Shown piece after piece: positions 12,220 to 21,973 of a stretch of 64,000 nucleotides of DNA (its first letter is position 1; every line of letters begins with the position of its first letter). The DNA comes from Macrothele yani (Eukaryota; Arthropoda; Arachnida; Araneae; Macrothelidae): the NCBI GenBank assembly GCA_039090855.1, contig CM076995.1:121408270-121472269 (forward strand), written 5' to 3'. The position numbers and the translations under genes are program-made. The notes beneath the pieces were generated by a model. It was not told the origin of the DNA and did not search any database. It saw only the letters and a program-made list of their open reading frames with translations.

Positions 12220-12821
12220 GTAATACTAATATCTCAAAATTCTCAACTGATAAATCCGTTTAGTTTAATTTACAAATCGGAATCCTCTACCACATACGAA
12301 ATACGATAACAGTTGCGGTTTAACTTTAACAGAATTCAATTTGAAATCTGGCAACTACGGTTGTAGATGATAGCATGAAACAGTCATTACTCACAGTATC
12401 ACGTGACTCGTCCTTAACGAATTTTTACCAGTGGCAAGCCGTGATACACTTGGTGATACATTTGCAAAGCAAAAATATATCTTATTTAACTGTTCATCAT
12501 TGGTTGGTTTGTTGACAAACACGTGACTGCGTCCAGAAGAACCACGATAAATTCCATACTGCTGAAAACCGATGGACGATAGTCATACCTCAAACGATCA
12601 ATGAAACCCCGTAAAATATTACTTTCACAATAATGATAAGTTCAAAAATTATTATAAGTACTTTTTTCCAGAAACAATTTAACAGGGGTCCCATTAAACA
12701 GGGGGCCCAGGGCCCGTGCAGTAATCAGGCCCTGACTGTAAGTAACGTTTTGTTTTCTTGGTTGATTCCTGTTTTGAAGCACTTAAGATGTTCAAACTTG
12801 ATGTAGTGTTCAGTTAGGAAT

Positions 12822-13039
12822 TTTTTTTTTGATTGGAGGTTTAACGACCACCGTGAGCAACTCAATGGGCTATAAGCAGTCGCCCGTCCCTAATTTAGGG
12901 TCACTTGTTCCAGGGAAGGGAAAGAGCCAGTGCCGTAAGACAAACACAACATCCATGCCTCGCCGGGATTCGAACCCGGACCCCTTCCGGACGAATGATC
13001 AGAGGCCATCGCTTAGACCAGTGCGCCACCGGGGTGACC
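12822..13039 (-). mobile_element. SINE family 1, copy 2
   Basis: Reverse-oriented copy, poly(T) at 12821-12830 and the tRNA-like head at 12960-13035 (B box complement GGGATTCGAACCC near 12964). It is flanked by the 11-bp duplication CAGTTAGGAAT at 12811-12821 and 13040-13050. Confidence 0.92.
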
Positions 13040-13050
13040 CAGTTAGGAAT

Positions 13051-13633
13051 ATATACACGTATCAAGTAGTAAATGACGCTACAACAAGTGTCATGCAAAT
13101 AGGATTTATTTGCACAGCGTTAACTAAATTTTTATTGATAACAGAAACAACGAAAACGAGCGACTTAATCACTTTATGAATACGCTGTCTAATTACCCAA
13201 TATCGGAAACACTAAGGCGGAAGGCCTCAACTACGCATGCGCAACGCCTCGAAATCAGTGCAAATATTCTTGGTCCAATTCCATAACGAGTTCAAGTGTG
13301 ATGAGCCATTTAAATAATGGTTATAATTTTTTTTTTCATTTGCTTTCGTTTCGAGGTAGTGGGTGGAAACTTTGAACAGCAGTTTCTGTGTCTGAGAAAC
13401 GTCGAGCCTGAGTGCAAATGCCTGAAAATGTTGATGTCGCCTTTGTTCTTTCGATATTGATTCTCGCCCATTTTTTAGAATTTTGTAGTGAATTATTTTT
13501 GGGCAATTCAAAGTAATTTCGGATACTAATCAAGGTCATGAAGCTGCCAAGAAAAAGTAATCCCTATGCTAATGGTTAAGAAGAAGGAATTCTTTATATA
13601 CCTTATAACGAGTTATCTTCTTATTATATTTTC
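13051..13633. other. No recognised feature
   Basis: AT-rich sequence. Short frames on the minus strand near 13227-13539 have no family signature. Confidence 0.4.
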
Positions 13634-13815
13634 CTCACCGATGGTGCAGTGGTCTAAGCACTAGCTTATGACCAATCGTCCGTGATGTGTCCGGGTTCAA
13701 ATCCTGATGAGACATGGGTGTTGTGTTTGTCTTACGGCCCTGATTCTCTCCCTTCCCTGGAACCACTGGTCCTAAATTAGGGACGAGCGACTACTTTTAT
13801 AGCCCATTGAGTTGC
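13634..13815 (+). mobile_element. SINE family 1, copy 3 (3' truncated)
   Basis: Diverged head (GGTGCAGTGGTCTAAGC near 13640, B box GGGTTCAAATCC near 13694) and body up to AGCCCATTGAGTTGC. It lacks the final GGTCGTTAAACC and A tail, and no target duplication was found. Confidence 0.8.
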
Positions 13816-13825
13816 GTCGGAGCTC

Positions 13826-13844
13826 ACCGGAGCGCTGCTCCGGT
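13826..13844. repeat. Short hairpin, 8-bp stem
   Basis: Perfect inverted repeat ACCGGAGC / GCTCCGGT with a 3-base loop, directly after the truncated SINE. Confidence 0.7.
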
Positions 13845-13880
13845 ACTTCTTCATTTTTGGCGAATATTTAAATAGAAAAG

Positions 13881-13924
13881 AAACGTGTATTTGGAAGCCC
13901 ATCGGAGCTTCCAAATACACGTTT
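13881..13924. repeat. Perfect 18-bp stem hairpin
   Basis: AAACGTGTATTTGGAAGC (13881-13898) and its exact reverse complement (13907-13924) around an 8-base loop, followed by a T run. It could be a terminator-like or MITE relic; no host gene ends here. Confidence 0.85.
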
Positions 13925-14295
13925 TTTTTTTGCGCACCCGAATGCACGAGCGATATCGCGCCTCCAAAATCAACCCTTCTTTCGCTAAAGGCTTTGAACG
14001 CGCAGTTTCATTCACTAAATCTATTTTTAGCGAGAATTAGTGATGGGCAAACTTTGCCAATTCTAATAATTGTGGCTGGTACTGCATATTGGTCTCGTCC
14101 CTCACTTAGGGCTCCTATATTTTTTTTATTAGAAATTAAGCCCTGAGATGCACGCTTATAAAAGGAAGCAAGATGGTTTGCTTTTGGTCTGCATAATAAT
14201 CAGTAATCAGGTACTGTTTTTGAACAGTGATTACGATTAAAATCTGTTTATTTATTTCTAGTGAGCAGCTCAGTCGTTCTCGATATTTGGGGAAG

Positions 14296-14525
14296 TAGTA
14301 AGCCACCCTACTGCTTGAGTGGTACGAAACGTTGGCTTCGAATCGGTCGTCGTAGATTGGGCTCGGTTCGAATCCCGATGAGACATAGATGTGTTATGTT
14401 TGTCTTGCGGCACCGGCTCTCTCCCTTTCCTGCAACCAGTGTCCCTAAATTAGGGATGGGCGACGGTTCATAGCCCATTGAGTTTTTCTTTTTTTGGTCG
14501 TTAAACCCCCAAACAAACAAAACAA
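14296..14525 (+). mobile_element. SINE family 1, copy 4 (diverged)
   Basis: B box GGTTCGAATCCCG near 14368 and the body CCCTAAATTAGGGATGGGC near 14442 are clear, ending in GGTCGTTAAACCCCC and a CAA-rich tail. The A-box half is strongly diverged. Confidence 0.8.
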
Positions 14526-14820
14526 CAACAAAAGTGAAAAACCTACCGAATGACATAATACCTAAAAGAGAGTGACGTGGTGTGCAAACTATTTCAGGTG
14601 AATTCAATTAGAAAGACATTTTATCTTCCAGGATTCTGTCAAGTGCTTCCCCACGTCATTCTTGAAAATAGTGTCAAAAACGAAACGACGTAAAAATTTG
14701 GGGACATATCTTCCGGGAAATATACGTTTAGTGGTGTTTCCAGTATGTTCATAACTAGTACTTTAGATATAAACATAGATATAAACATATTCAACAACGT
14801 ATTTTTCCCCCTTTTTTCAG

Positions 14821-15250
14821 AGACACGAATTTTGGGAGGCGAGAAATCGAGAAGCGCATTCGGAAGAGTGTCAGATCTGTTGTGCACTGCGACATTTTGT
14901 CAGATCAGGTCATTCCCAAAGAGACCGCAACCGAGTACGACCTCATTGTGACGTCATCTACTCTGGAGTCTGTCGCTAGAGATTTCGAATGCTACGTTTC
15001 AATTCTCAAAAGACTGAATCGCCTGTTACGTTCAGGTGGTGGGCTTGTCATGATTGGATTTCTCAACGGGAAAAGATGGCAGACTGACGACGGCGATTTT
15101 CACCACCTGCTGGTCACTCAGGAAGATGTTGACAAGGCACTGGATATGGCTGGTTTCACAAATAAGGAATGGATAGTTCTGTCCAAAAAGAAAGACAACC
15201 CTTTCTATGACTACGAAGGGTACTACTACGTAGCATCGCAGAAAAGCTGA
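14821..15250 (+). CDS. NNMT/PNMT/INMT-family methyltransferase, terminal exon (partial)
   Basis: Last coding exon of a gene in the nicotinamide/phenylethanolamine/indolethylamine N-methyltransferase family, which are cytosolic SAM-dependent small-molecule methyltransferases. The exon follows a strong polypyrimidine tract and AG (14801-14820). Its first base completes a split codon, and it reads about 143 residues to the stop. Visible family features are the helix REIEKRIRKSVRSVV before the CD of the nucleotide-binding strand, the EYDLIVTSSTLES strand, the RLLRSGGGLVMIG turn (the SAM-fold beta5 region after the conserved GG) and a C-terminal EGYYYVASQKS strand. The SAM-binding first half must lie in upstream exons; I could not find them between 1 and 14820, where transposons occupy most of the space. 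Substrate cannot be told. The exon itself is intact. Confidence 0.82.
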
Positions 15251-15326
15251 ATTTTAATTCACGAAAACATTTTCCTTTTTGGTTTGTAAAAATACGTATG
15301 GAAGTAATTAAAAATTTTCCGAAGCG

Positions 15327-15332
15327 AATAAA
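15327..15332 (+). terminator. Polyadenylation signal AATAAA
   Basis: Canonical AATAAA 77 bases after the methyltransferase stop codon, with a GT/T-rich stretch (TCTGTTGTTTTGC) about 10 bases downstream. It is the likely 3' end of that gene near 15350. Confidence 0.7.
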
Positions 15333-15393
15333 TTTATTCTCTGTTGTTTTGCTTTAAGGTGGAGATAATTTCATATCCGAGCCGCCTTCTGCT

Positions 15394-16012
15394 CAGGGCA
15401 GGATTAAGACATTTGTGGGCCCCTAGGCTAAGACATTTGAGTGGGCTCCAAGCCTAAGGTATCTGAGTGGGCCCCCAAAGAAATGATGAAGGGTAATTCT
15501 TATGAAGTCCGTTAAAACACGAAAGTGTGACTACTAAATCATCTGCAAAGTTTTCATAAGTCATTGTATTTTTCATTGTTCTCACATGAGCATGAGTTAA
15601 ACGCTTAAGATTTCTTGATTTTGTCTTGGATTTTCTAATGATTTAGCATTGTATACTTAGTGCATCATTTTTGTTATGCAATGAGAAGCCTCAGGGGACT
15701 TCGACCATTAACGGTTCCAAACACAAATTGGAGGTGTGGGTGGATAAAGTGAAAAAGCTGAAACTCTCTCGCCGGCCCCGCTGTTCACAGCGACATGAAA
15801 CCTTTACCCTTGGTGAGTAACTGACTTGAAATCAGTTCGTCTTCCAGCCTCTGCTTCTGACCAAGTGGAAATTATACGAGACAAAAGTAAAACTATTTTA
15901 TAACCCCTCCCCCTCTTTCTATACCTTACTTGCCCAGGTATGCCTCCTGGACCCTTGATCATGGTGGGCCCCAAGGCTATAGCCCCTATAGACCCACCTT
16001 AATCCGGCCCTG
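15394..16012. mobile_element. Non-autonomous hAT element, 619 bp
   Basis: The left end is CAGGGCAGGATTAAG. The right end read inward is CAGGGCCGGATTAAG. A perfect 8-bp target duplication CTTCTGCT flanks it (15386-15393, 16013-16020). There is no coding capacity. The TIR agrees with hAT-1 (CAGGGCCNGATTA), so hAT-1-type transposase could have moved it. Confidence 0.93.
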
Positions 16013-16020
16013 CTTCTGCT

Positions 16021-16918
16021 CATAGATGACGTTGAAAATCCCGCTATTTTTGCGGCTCCTTCTAATCGGGGTCTTAGTTTTGTGAGTGAATTTCTTGAGG
16101 TCTTTTCCTTATTACACAGATGGCGATTTCTAAAAAGCTTCTGTCAGCATCTTAGATTTCCAGCTTCCGATTTACATGAGTTTGGGGGTTGAAAAGCCAA
16201 TAAACTGTAATGTAAGTGATTTAAAGAATTATTGACATCGTAAACAAACGTCTATAATCGCTCAGTTATTATTGTTTGTACGAAAACTTGTATTATTCAA
16301 GAAAAACGGTAAGGAAGTGCTACGTTTCCAGTACTGGACCTACGTAGAGCGCCACCTATTAACGATATGCAATACTATTCCAAAATGGGAAAATATAATT
16401 TTACGTAAAATATTCCCTATAATTTTTTTTTCTCAAATTTGCAAGCCACTGACTATAGCTTAGTTTCTTCTTCATTCGTGTGCCCGTTTTCACTTATGTA
16501 ACTCAATTTTCACCATTGCAAGTATAGCGGTACATTTTCACTTGACCTCCGTCTTAACAGGACTGCTTTAACGTTGAAAGTGTGTAGAAAAAAGATTTTT
16601 TTCTTTCTGAAAAACTTTCCCGAATGTTACACTCTCTTTCGCTTTCCTTTTTGCGGACGGTCTTTTCCCGGATCAATCTCTATTGCTGTCTGTTCTTTTC
16701 TTAGTCTCTGTTCCTCATTATCAGTCCCTCATCGACCATCTACATTGCCCTACCATTAATAATATCCAGACACCTGCATGTCTACAAATAATCTTTATTT
16801 ACAGAAAGTTTGATATTGTGTGCTGTATGGACCCTTACGCCTTTAGTCTTTGTGGAATACTCCACACGAGTACTTTTGCAAATGTCCGCCGATATGTTCT
16901 GCCATTTGGTCTTCAAAG
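16021..16918. other. No recognised feature
   Basis: AT-rich sequence without a supported gene. Small frames at 16574-16918 have no family signature and run into the TRIM. Confidence 0.4.
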
Positions 16919-16953
16919 CAGTTATAACGAAGTAAATTTCTCCGTCATTTTTG

Positions 16954-17025
16954 GTCTACGCCGGGATTCGAACCCGAGGCCGCTTATTCCGGAACAAGTC
17001 GTTCTACCAACTGAGCTACGCAGAC
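16954..17025 (-). other. tRNA-like sequence inside TRIM 3' LTR
   Basis: On the minus strand 72 bases fold like a tRNA. The 7-bp acceptor pairs GTCTGCG with CGTAGAC, the D arm has one mismatch (GCTC/GAAC), the T arm has loop TTCGAAT. A box (TAGCTCAGTTGG) and B box (GGTTCGAATCC) fit Pol III consensus. The anticodon arm is abnormal, with only a 6-base loop, so it is unlikely to be a working tRNA. Confidence 0.8.
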
Positions 17026-17377
17026 TTTTATTCTGATTCCTATCTGCCTTTATGTCGCGTGCGTCCTGCTGGCAGGTACGTCACATCTCCCCCCCCGAAA
17101 GAGGGCCGGGAGCATGGCCCACGGGTCAGCCGTGACCATGAATCGTTGCAGGCAGCCATCCACTGTAGAACGTGCACTTGAGAACTCCCAGTCAATCTGC
17201 TGTGTGGAATGCAACATCACACATTTTTATTTTTCGAAGCGCTGGAGAAGGAATTCTCTGATTTTTTCTGTCTCGCGGTGTGGAAATAACATCCCACCAA
17301 TGCGAGATTTTGAACGGCCGGGTCATCCGGATAGTTCGGGCGCCATTATAACTAAGTAAATTTCTCCGTCATTTTTG

Positions 17378-17449
17378 GTCTACGCCGGGATTCGAACCCG
17401 AGGCCGCTTATTCCGGAACAAGTCGCTCTACCAACTGAGCTACGCAGAC
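17378..17449 (-). other. tRNA-like sequence inside TRIM 5' LTR
   Basis: Same as the 3' LTR copy but with a perfect D stem (GCTC/GAGC). Acceptor stem complete with one G-T pair, intact A and B boxes, irregular 6-base anticodon loop. It is probably a tRNA-derived Pol III promoter rather than a decoding tRNA. Confidence 0.82.
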
Positions 17450-17513
17450 GTTTATTCTGATTCCTATCTGCCTTTATGTCGTGTGCGTCCTGCTGGCAAT
17501 TACGTCACACAGT

Positions 17514-18080
17514 GACCAGTCAGCTTTGTTTGTTGGAAGAGCTCTTCTTCAATGCACCCGGCGATTTTCTGTCTGGTTTAGGCAGTGATGAAAGTGGGAG
17601 GGAATGGTGGGGAATGGCGTTCCCTTAAGAAATTGGTTAGGGAAACCAGTTTTCCTGTAAATAGTGGTAAACAAAAGCCCACAACATTTGAAAAAAAAAA
17701 TGTACTGCAGAACTGTACAAAGGAAATTTTATTATATCTATGAATTCTACTCGTAATTTGTTTACGATTTTTACGTTTGAAAATTTTGCCTTTGATTTTG
17801 CAGTTTTCAGAAATTTTTAACCCCATACGATAAGTTTTGTCCTTCTGATTCTTAGTTAAAGGCCCATAGACAGAGGGGATGCCCTCCATTCGACTGTTTT
17901 GCTTTCGTATCGTTTAGTACTTAATCTCGCAGGGCCGAATATTAAACTAGTAACAATGTTGCAGGCTTGATTCAGAACAAGGTTAATAGAGTCTACTAAC
18001 CTTGGATTTATTTAGAAAACCAAATTCAAATTCATTCACAGCAAAAATTCGGCACATAGCAGCTGACCAAGGTCGCACTG
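17514..18080. other. No recognised feature
   Basis: AT-rich sequence. A minus-strand frame at 17578-17889 (103 codons) has no family signature and low-complexity composition. Confidence 0.4.
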
Positions 18081-18083
18081 GCT

Positions 18084-18232
18084 TCAAAAAGGGACGGCAT
18101 CCTCTAATTGTTTAAAGCACTGGCTTCAAAAGGGACGGCATCCTCCAATTGTACATAAGGCATCCTCCAATTCTCCAAAAAGGTAGCACTGGCTTCAAAA
18201 GGGACGGTATCCTCCAATTGTACATAAAACAA
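18084..18232. repeat. Short tandem repeat, ~45-55 bp unit
   Basis: Three copies of GCACTGGCTTCAAAAGGGAC followed by GGCATCCTCCAATTGTACAT, with an extra partial GGCATCCTCCAATT between the second and third. Confidence 0.85.
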
Positions 18233-19022
18233 AATTCGGGAGAAGAGGGCGAATAAAAAATGGAAGTTTTTGAAATCCGCCAGAACAAAATAAGTTAATG
18301 AAAAATAGAAGAACAAATTAAAGCATTTTTTTGTCTAATGCAAGTTGATGCATTTTTATTAAATTAGGGCATTTTTTTCTAATGGAAGTAGCATTTTAAC
18401 CAAAAATGAAACACTTTCGAGTGGGGGATGGCAAGAGCCCCTTTCCCATCTCTAAATATGCCCCTGGTTTAAAGTGGTGTTTAACATCAGCGGTTTCTTT
18501 GGTGACATAAGAAATGAATACTCTCTGAGGAGTTCCTCTTTAAGTTTAAATGATTGGGGTTCTGTGGTTTTTGTTCTTTTGATACTTCATAACGTCGATG
18601 AACTGAATATGCTCATTTAAATGCGATAATTACTATGTAAAATTAGGTAAGAAAACAAACAGTGAATTCCAAATGCTTTCACTTTTTTTCAGCTGCGCAA
18701 TTAAGTAGAGCGAAACTCCTTTAGCTGACGCGTGACTGTTCTTTGTGATAGAGACTTCTTTAGCTGAATTATAAATTTATTAGGGTTTACTTTTTATTCA
18801 TTGTAATATTTTGTTCTTTTTTTTCATTTATATGCATATATATAAAAGAACACAGACATACAAAATATGTGTGTGTATGTGTGTGTGTGGGTGAGAGAGA
18901 GAGAGAGAGAGAATCCGCCCAGATTTTAAACACTAAACATTGCATTACCCTAAAACAAACCGTCTACTTTCACCACTAGTTTTAGGTCAAGACTTTGGGC
19001 TGGCCAGACTAACTTTTGACGC
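18233..19022. other. No gene; includes TA/TG/GA microsatellite
   Basis: AT-rich sequence. At about 18835-18915 there is a compound TATA, GTGT and GAGA simple repeat. Nothing else is recognised. Confidence 0.5.
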
Positions 19023-19203
19023 TCACGTCCCCAAACTAATCTGTAACAATGCAAAAAGTATGACGTGGTGCACTGTTCTATGATATAAATATGGACGTCC
19101 CTTTCCCAAAGTGTTGAAACAACGTTGGTAGTGCATAATTATCAATTTATGGTTTTGTTCAAAACTGCTAATCGATTCCAAGCAGAACCACAAAAAATAG
19201 CTC

Positions 19204-19521
19204 CTGAAGTCGAATGTTGATACGATACAGTCCGGATGGTACCTTTGTCCCAGGATCCGCCACACCCAGAAAATGACCATTGGACTTGTAGAATGGGTAC
19301 CGTGACTCGTCAGTTAAAGGCCCGGTTTTCCATTGATCTATAATCCAAAATCGACCATCCTCAAACCAGGGTAATCGGCTATTTGCATTAGTCAAAGTGA
19401 CTAGCACCTTGCGAATAGCCGTTAGACCGTGGTAACCCATGTCATGCAGCTTGTTGTTCACTGTACGGGTGTTAGCATCAGTTCCATTTGCCTCGCATAG
19501 GGTTTGCGTAATTCGATACAA
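19204..19521 (-). pseudogene. Tc1-like transposase fragment
   Basis: On the minus strand, about 105 residues match the middle of Tc1-family transposases. There is the end of the HTH region and linker (NNKLHDMGYHGLTAIRK), the W..DGRFWIIDQWK approach, and the first catalytic aspartate in LTDESRYPFYKSNGH. The remaining DDE part is absent and no inverted ends were found, so it is a truncated relic. Confidence 0.75.
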
Positions 19522-20819
19522 TTGATGCGAAAATTGGGTCTAAATTAATTACTATTAAAAATGGGGGACGGACTTAATAAGCGTGGTTAAATTATGTTGA
19601 TAATTAAATTAAATATTTGGCCTATTGTACATTAAATTGGAAAATTAACTTATTTTAATCGGGGGAGTTATTTTAATTAGGGGTCTTATAATTCTCTTTG
19701 TCGGGGTGGAAGCAAAGGAATTAGTGGATCATCTCTGGGGATTCTGTGAGCAGCAAGGGACCACCCCAGACGGCAATTGAGAAGCACTCAGACTCTCATA
19801 AAGACGGTTTCAAGTGTGCCATTAGTGCCAAAAATCTGTAGGCAACGCGGAAAAATTATGATTACGAGGAGCGAGGGTCAGAAACGTAAGTATGCGATAG
19901 GAGCGAGGGTCAGAAACGTAAGTATGCGATAGGAGCGACGGCACTCTGTACAAAAGGATGAGAAAAATCTCGAGTGGCGAATGAAAAGAAGCAGATGAGG
20001 CCCACGTGACAGAGAATAGCTGAAAAGTAGTGAAAGAACACAGTTATCTATCTCCGTACGCCGAAGTAAGTAGCACGCGAGACCCAGCCACAAAAAAGGA
20101 ATATACGCATTAATGCTCGGCGCTGCTGTAAGACGCTAGCAGATAGAGTCCACGGTATCTGACGCGCTTCCGTAAGTCGTATTGTTACGAAGAAGAACCA
20201 GGCTAAATTTATACTTGGTGGCTGGAGGTAAGCCCGCCAGGTGTGGTAAAATCTGGAACTTAAGAGGACGGTTCTACAACCGCCGAAAAGAGCTACTTTT
20301 TTGCTTCCAAAGTCCATGCGCTGATGACAGAACTTTAGGAACGTCGGAAGAGTTTCTCTTGATAGAGATACAATTCCAGCAGATCTCCGCCCGACCAGGA
20401 AACAAGCATTAGTAAAACACGACTAGCAAACCAGCCTTACTAAATCGCCGTATCTAGCCCCAGTGAGGAAGTCGCTGACCTCTCAACGTAAACGTCGCTT
20501 CCTTGTCGTCGACAGAATTTCTTGACCGAGTGCGAAAGAGCGTCCCATCGTCCGAATCCGGAGTGCGGAAACAGTATGGACTGATCGCCAGCGAAGAAGA
20601 GTCAGCTGCAGGAGTTATTTTACTTCCCCCTCCCACGAGCGGTCGGGGAGAAACACGAAAGAATGCTCTCTCTCTGCTACACCGCCGAACGAAGGAGTGT
20701 AAAAAACAACAAATCAATGGACCCTCTGTGATTCACGGGCAAAAACATAAACCACCCCCACTATCACAGAGGCGCAGGTGTGTGGGTGTAAGTGGTACAG
20801 AAAGAGTGATTAAAATACT
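19522..20819. other. No recognised gene; 32-bp duplication at 19869-19932
   Basis: A 32-bp unit (GAGCGAGGGTCAGAAACG...) is present twice, exactly adjacent. From about 20040 to 20830 the sequence is less AT-rich and open in places (20503-20829 +, 20454-20717 -), but no family was recognised. It may be the body of a decayed LTR or other transposon. Confidence 0.4.
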
Positions 20820-21330
20820 TGTATTTTAGCTCAACAGTCAACAATACGTGAGTACTTTTTTATCATTTTTGTTGTCTATTGTTATCCTATCACCGAGAGG
20901 AGGAAATAAGAAATTTGGCTGATACCAGACTTTAGATTAGAACTGTTATACGCCCTTTTGAGGCGGAAATCTGATCTCGGAATCTCGAGGAAGAAGATAT
21001 TTGCTCCGAATCGGGGGCATAACATGTGTGCGTATCACCGTGGGCAATGCTCCGGAATAGTGTTTCCTCCTACGAATAAAGAAGTTTAATTGATTAATCT
21101 TGCTCTATTCATTCCATAGGATCTGGTGTTGTAAATAATTCTTGCTATAAAATACCTGTGTTTCAGCAAACCTCACGTTCTCGCCCATTTACGCCAGCTC
21201 CCGAACTAAAATAATCTACGGACTCGTTCTTATCAAATGGTGCCAGCGGTGATATCAATAAGTGAAGCATGTTTATTAATTATACCGCTCGGCACGTTCT
21301 CATCAATTGGTGGCGAGTGGTGGGATGATT
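20820..21330 (+). mobile_element. Possible LTR remnant with primer-site-like motifs
   Basis: AATAAA at 21075-21080 is followed by two similar stretches, GTTCTTATCAAATGGTGCCA near 21227 and GTTCTCATCAATTGGTGGCG near 21296. They resemble LTR ends followed by TGGTG primer-site starts. No matching second LTR was found. Low certainty. Confidence 0.3.
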
Positions 21331-21973
21331 AACATAGCTCGGCCCGGTATCGCATCACAATGTTTGCGTTTTCAGTGGACAGTCTCTTGCAGAGCTATCC
21401 TTTCACATTATGTTAGCTTCGAAGGTTTACCCTGTCGTTTCTTCTCAGATTCACTGGGAATCTTCCTACGAAACATCTTAAAAATTTGTGGTTCACATCA
21501 GTGCCGTAGCGTGAGGGGACGCTGGTACGCTCAGCGTCCCTTGAAAATTCGATGCAGAATAGTGCCTTTCCTTGCAAGAGTGTATTATTCCATTACATTT
21601 CTTTCGGCAATTTTAAATGTTATTCTTAACAAAAATGGATGAAAACACTATATTAGCGTTTATTTCCCCATAATAGCAAATACGCAGTTCCCTCTATCTT
21701 TTGCTCGTCTGATGTAAAGTGGTTTTCTCCTCAACGCCAGACGCTCGGCCAATCTAGCGTCTGATGACTTTGAGGAGAACCGAGGCCAGGGTCAAATTCA
21801 TGTGACTGCGCATACTTGCGAAGGGTGATCACTCCCGTTTGTTTGCGACGGGAAACGCCAGTGTATTCGAGGAGGACGAGTTTTAGCGAGCGTTGGTGTG
21901 CAGATATTCTCTGTTGAAAAAGCGTGGTTTTTTGTGTTGAGTGTTGTTTTATAATATTTTTACTGTGAAAAAA

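Larger units (their letters stand above)
7003..12734 (-). mobile_element. hAT transposon (hAT-1), 5.7 kb
   Basis: Terminal inverted repeats begin CAGGGCCCGACTAAG at 7003 and, read from the right end on the minus strand, CAGGGCCTGATTAC at 12734. Flanking 8-bp target duplications are ACCGTAAG (6995-7002) and ACTGTAAG (12735-12742), a 7 of 8 match, as expected for hAT. It carries a decayed minus-strand transposase (9939-12219), a repeat with a pogo-like end (7126-7500) and a tandem array (7620-8760), so it is much longer than a simple hAT element. Confidence 0.9.
16923..17509 (-). mobile_element. TRIM: miniature LTR retrotransposon, 587 bp
   Basis: Two nearly identical 163-bp direct repeats (16923-17085 and 17347-17509) enclose 261 non-coding bases. 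Read on the minus strand, the LTR starts TGTGACGT and ends GTTATA. One base after the 5' LTR is a primer binding site TGGCGCCCGAACTAT (17331-17345). A polypurine tract, eight G then AGA (17086-17096), precedes the 3' LTR. A perfect 4-bp duplication CAGT flanks the whole (16919-16922 and 17510-17513). These are all the parts of an LTR element without gag or pol, that is, a terminal-repeat retrotransposon in miniature. LTR ends, primer site and polypurine tract match gypsy elements A and B in this window. Confidence 0.93.

Noticed and set aside
16954..17449. Two ordinary tRNA genes
   Set aside because: The anticodon arm has a 6-base loop and mismatches, and both copies sit at identical places in 163-bp LTRs with primer site, polypurine tract and duplication.
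17930..18475. Another hAT element with ends CAGGGCC and CCCCTG
   Set aside because: The ends do not match each other beyond a few bases and the flanks show no 8-bp duplication.
20454..20829. Host gene at 20503-20829 or its minus-strand partner
   Set aside because: Both strands are open over the same stretch and neither shows a family signature or splice signals.
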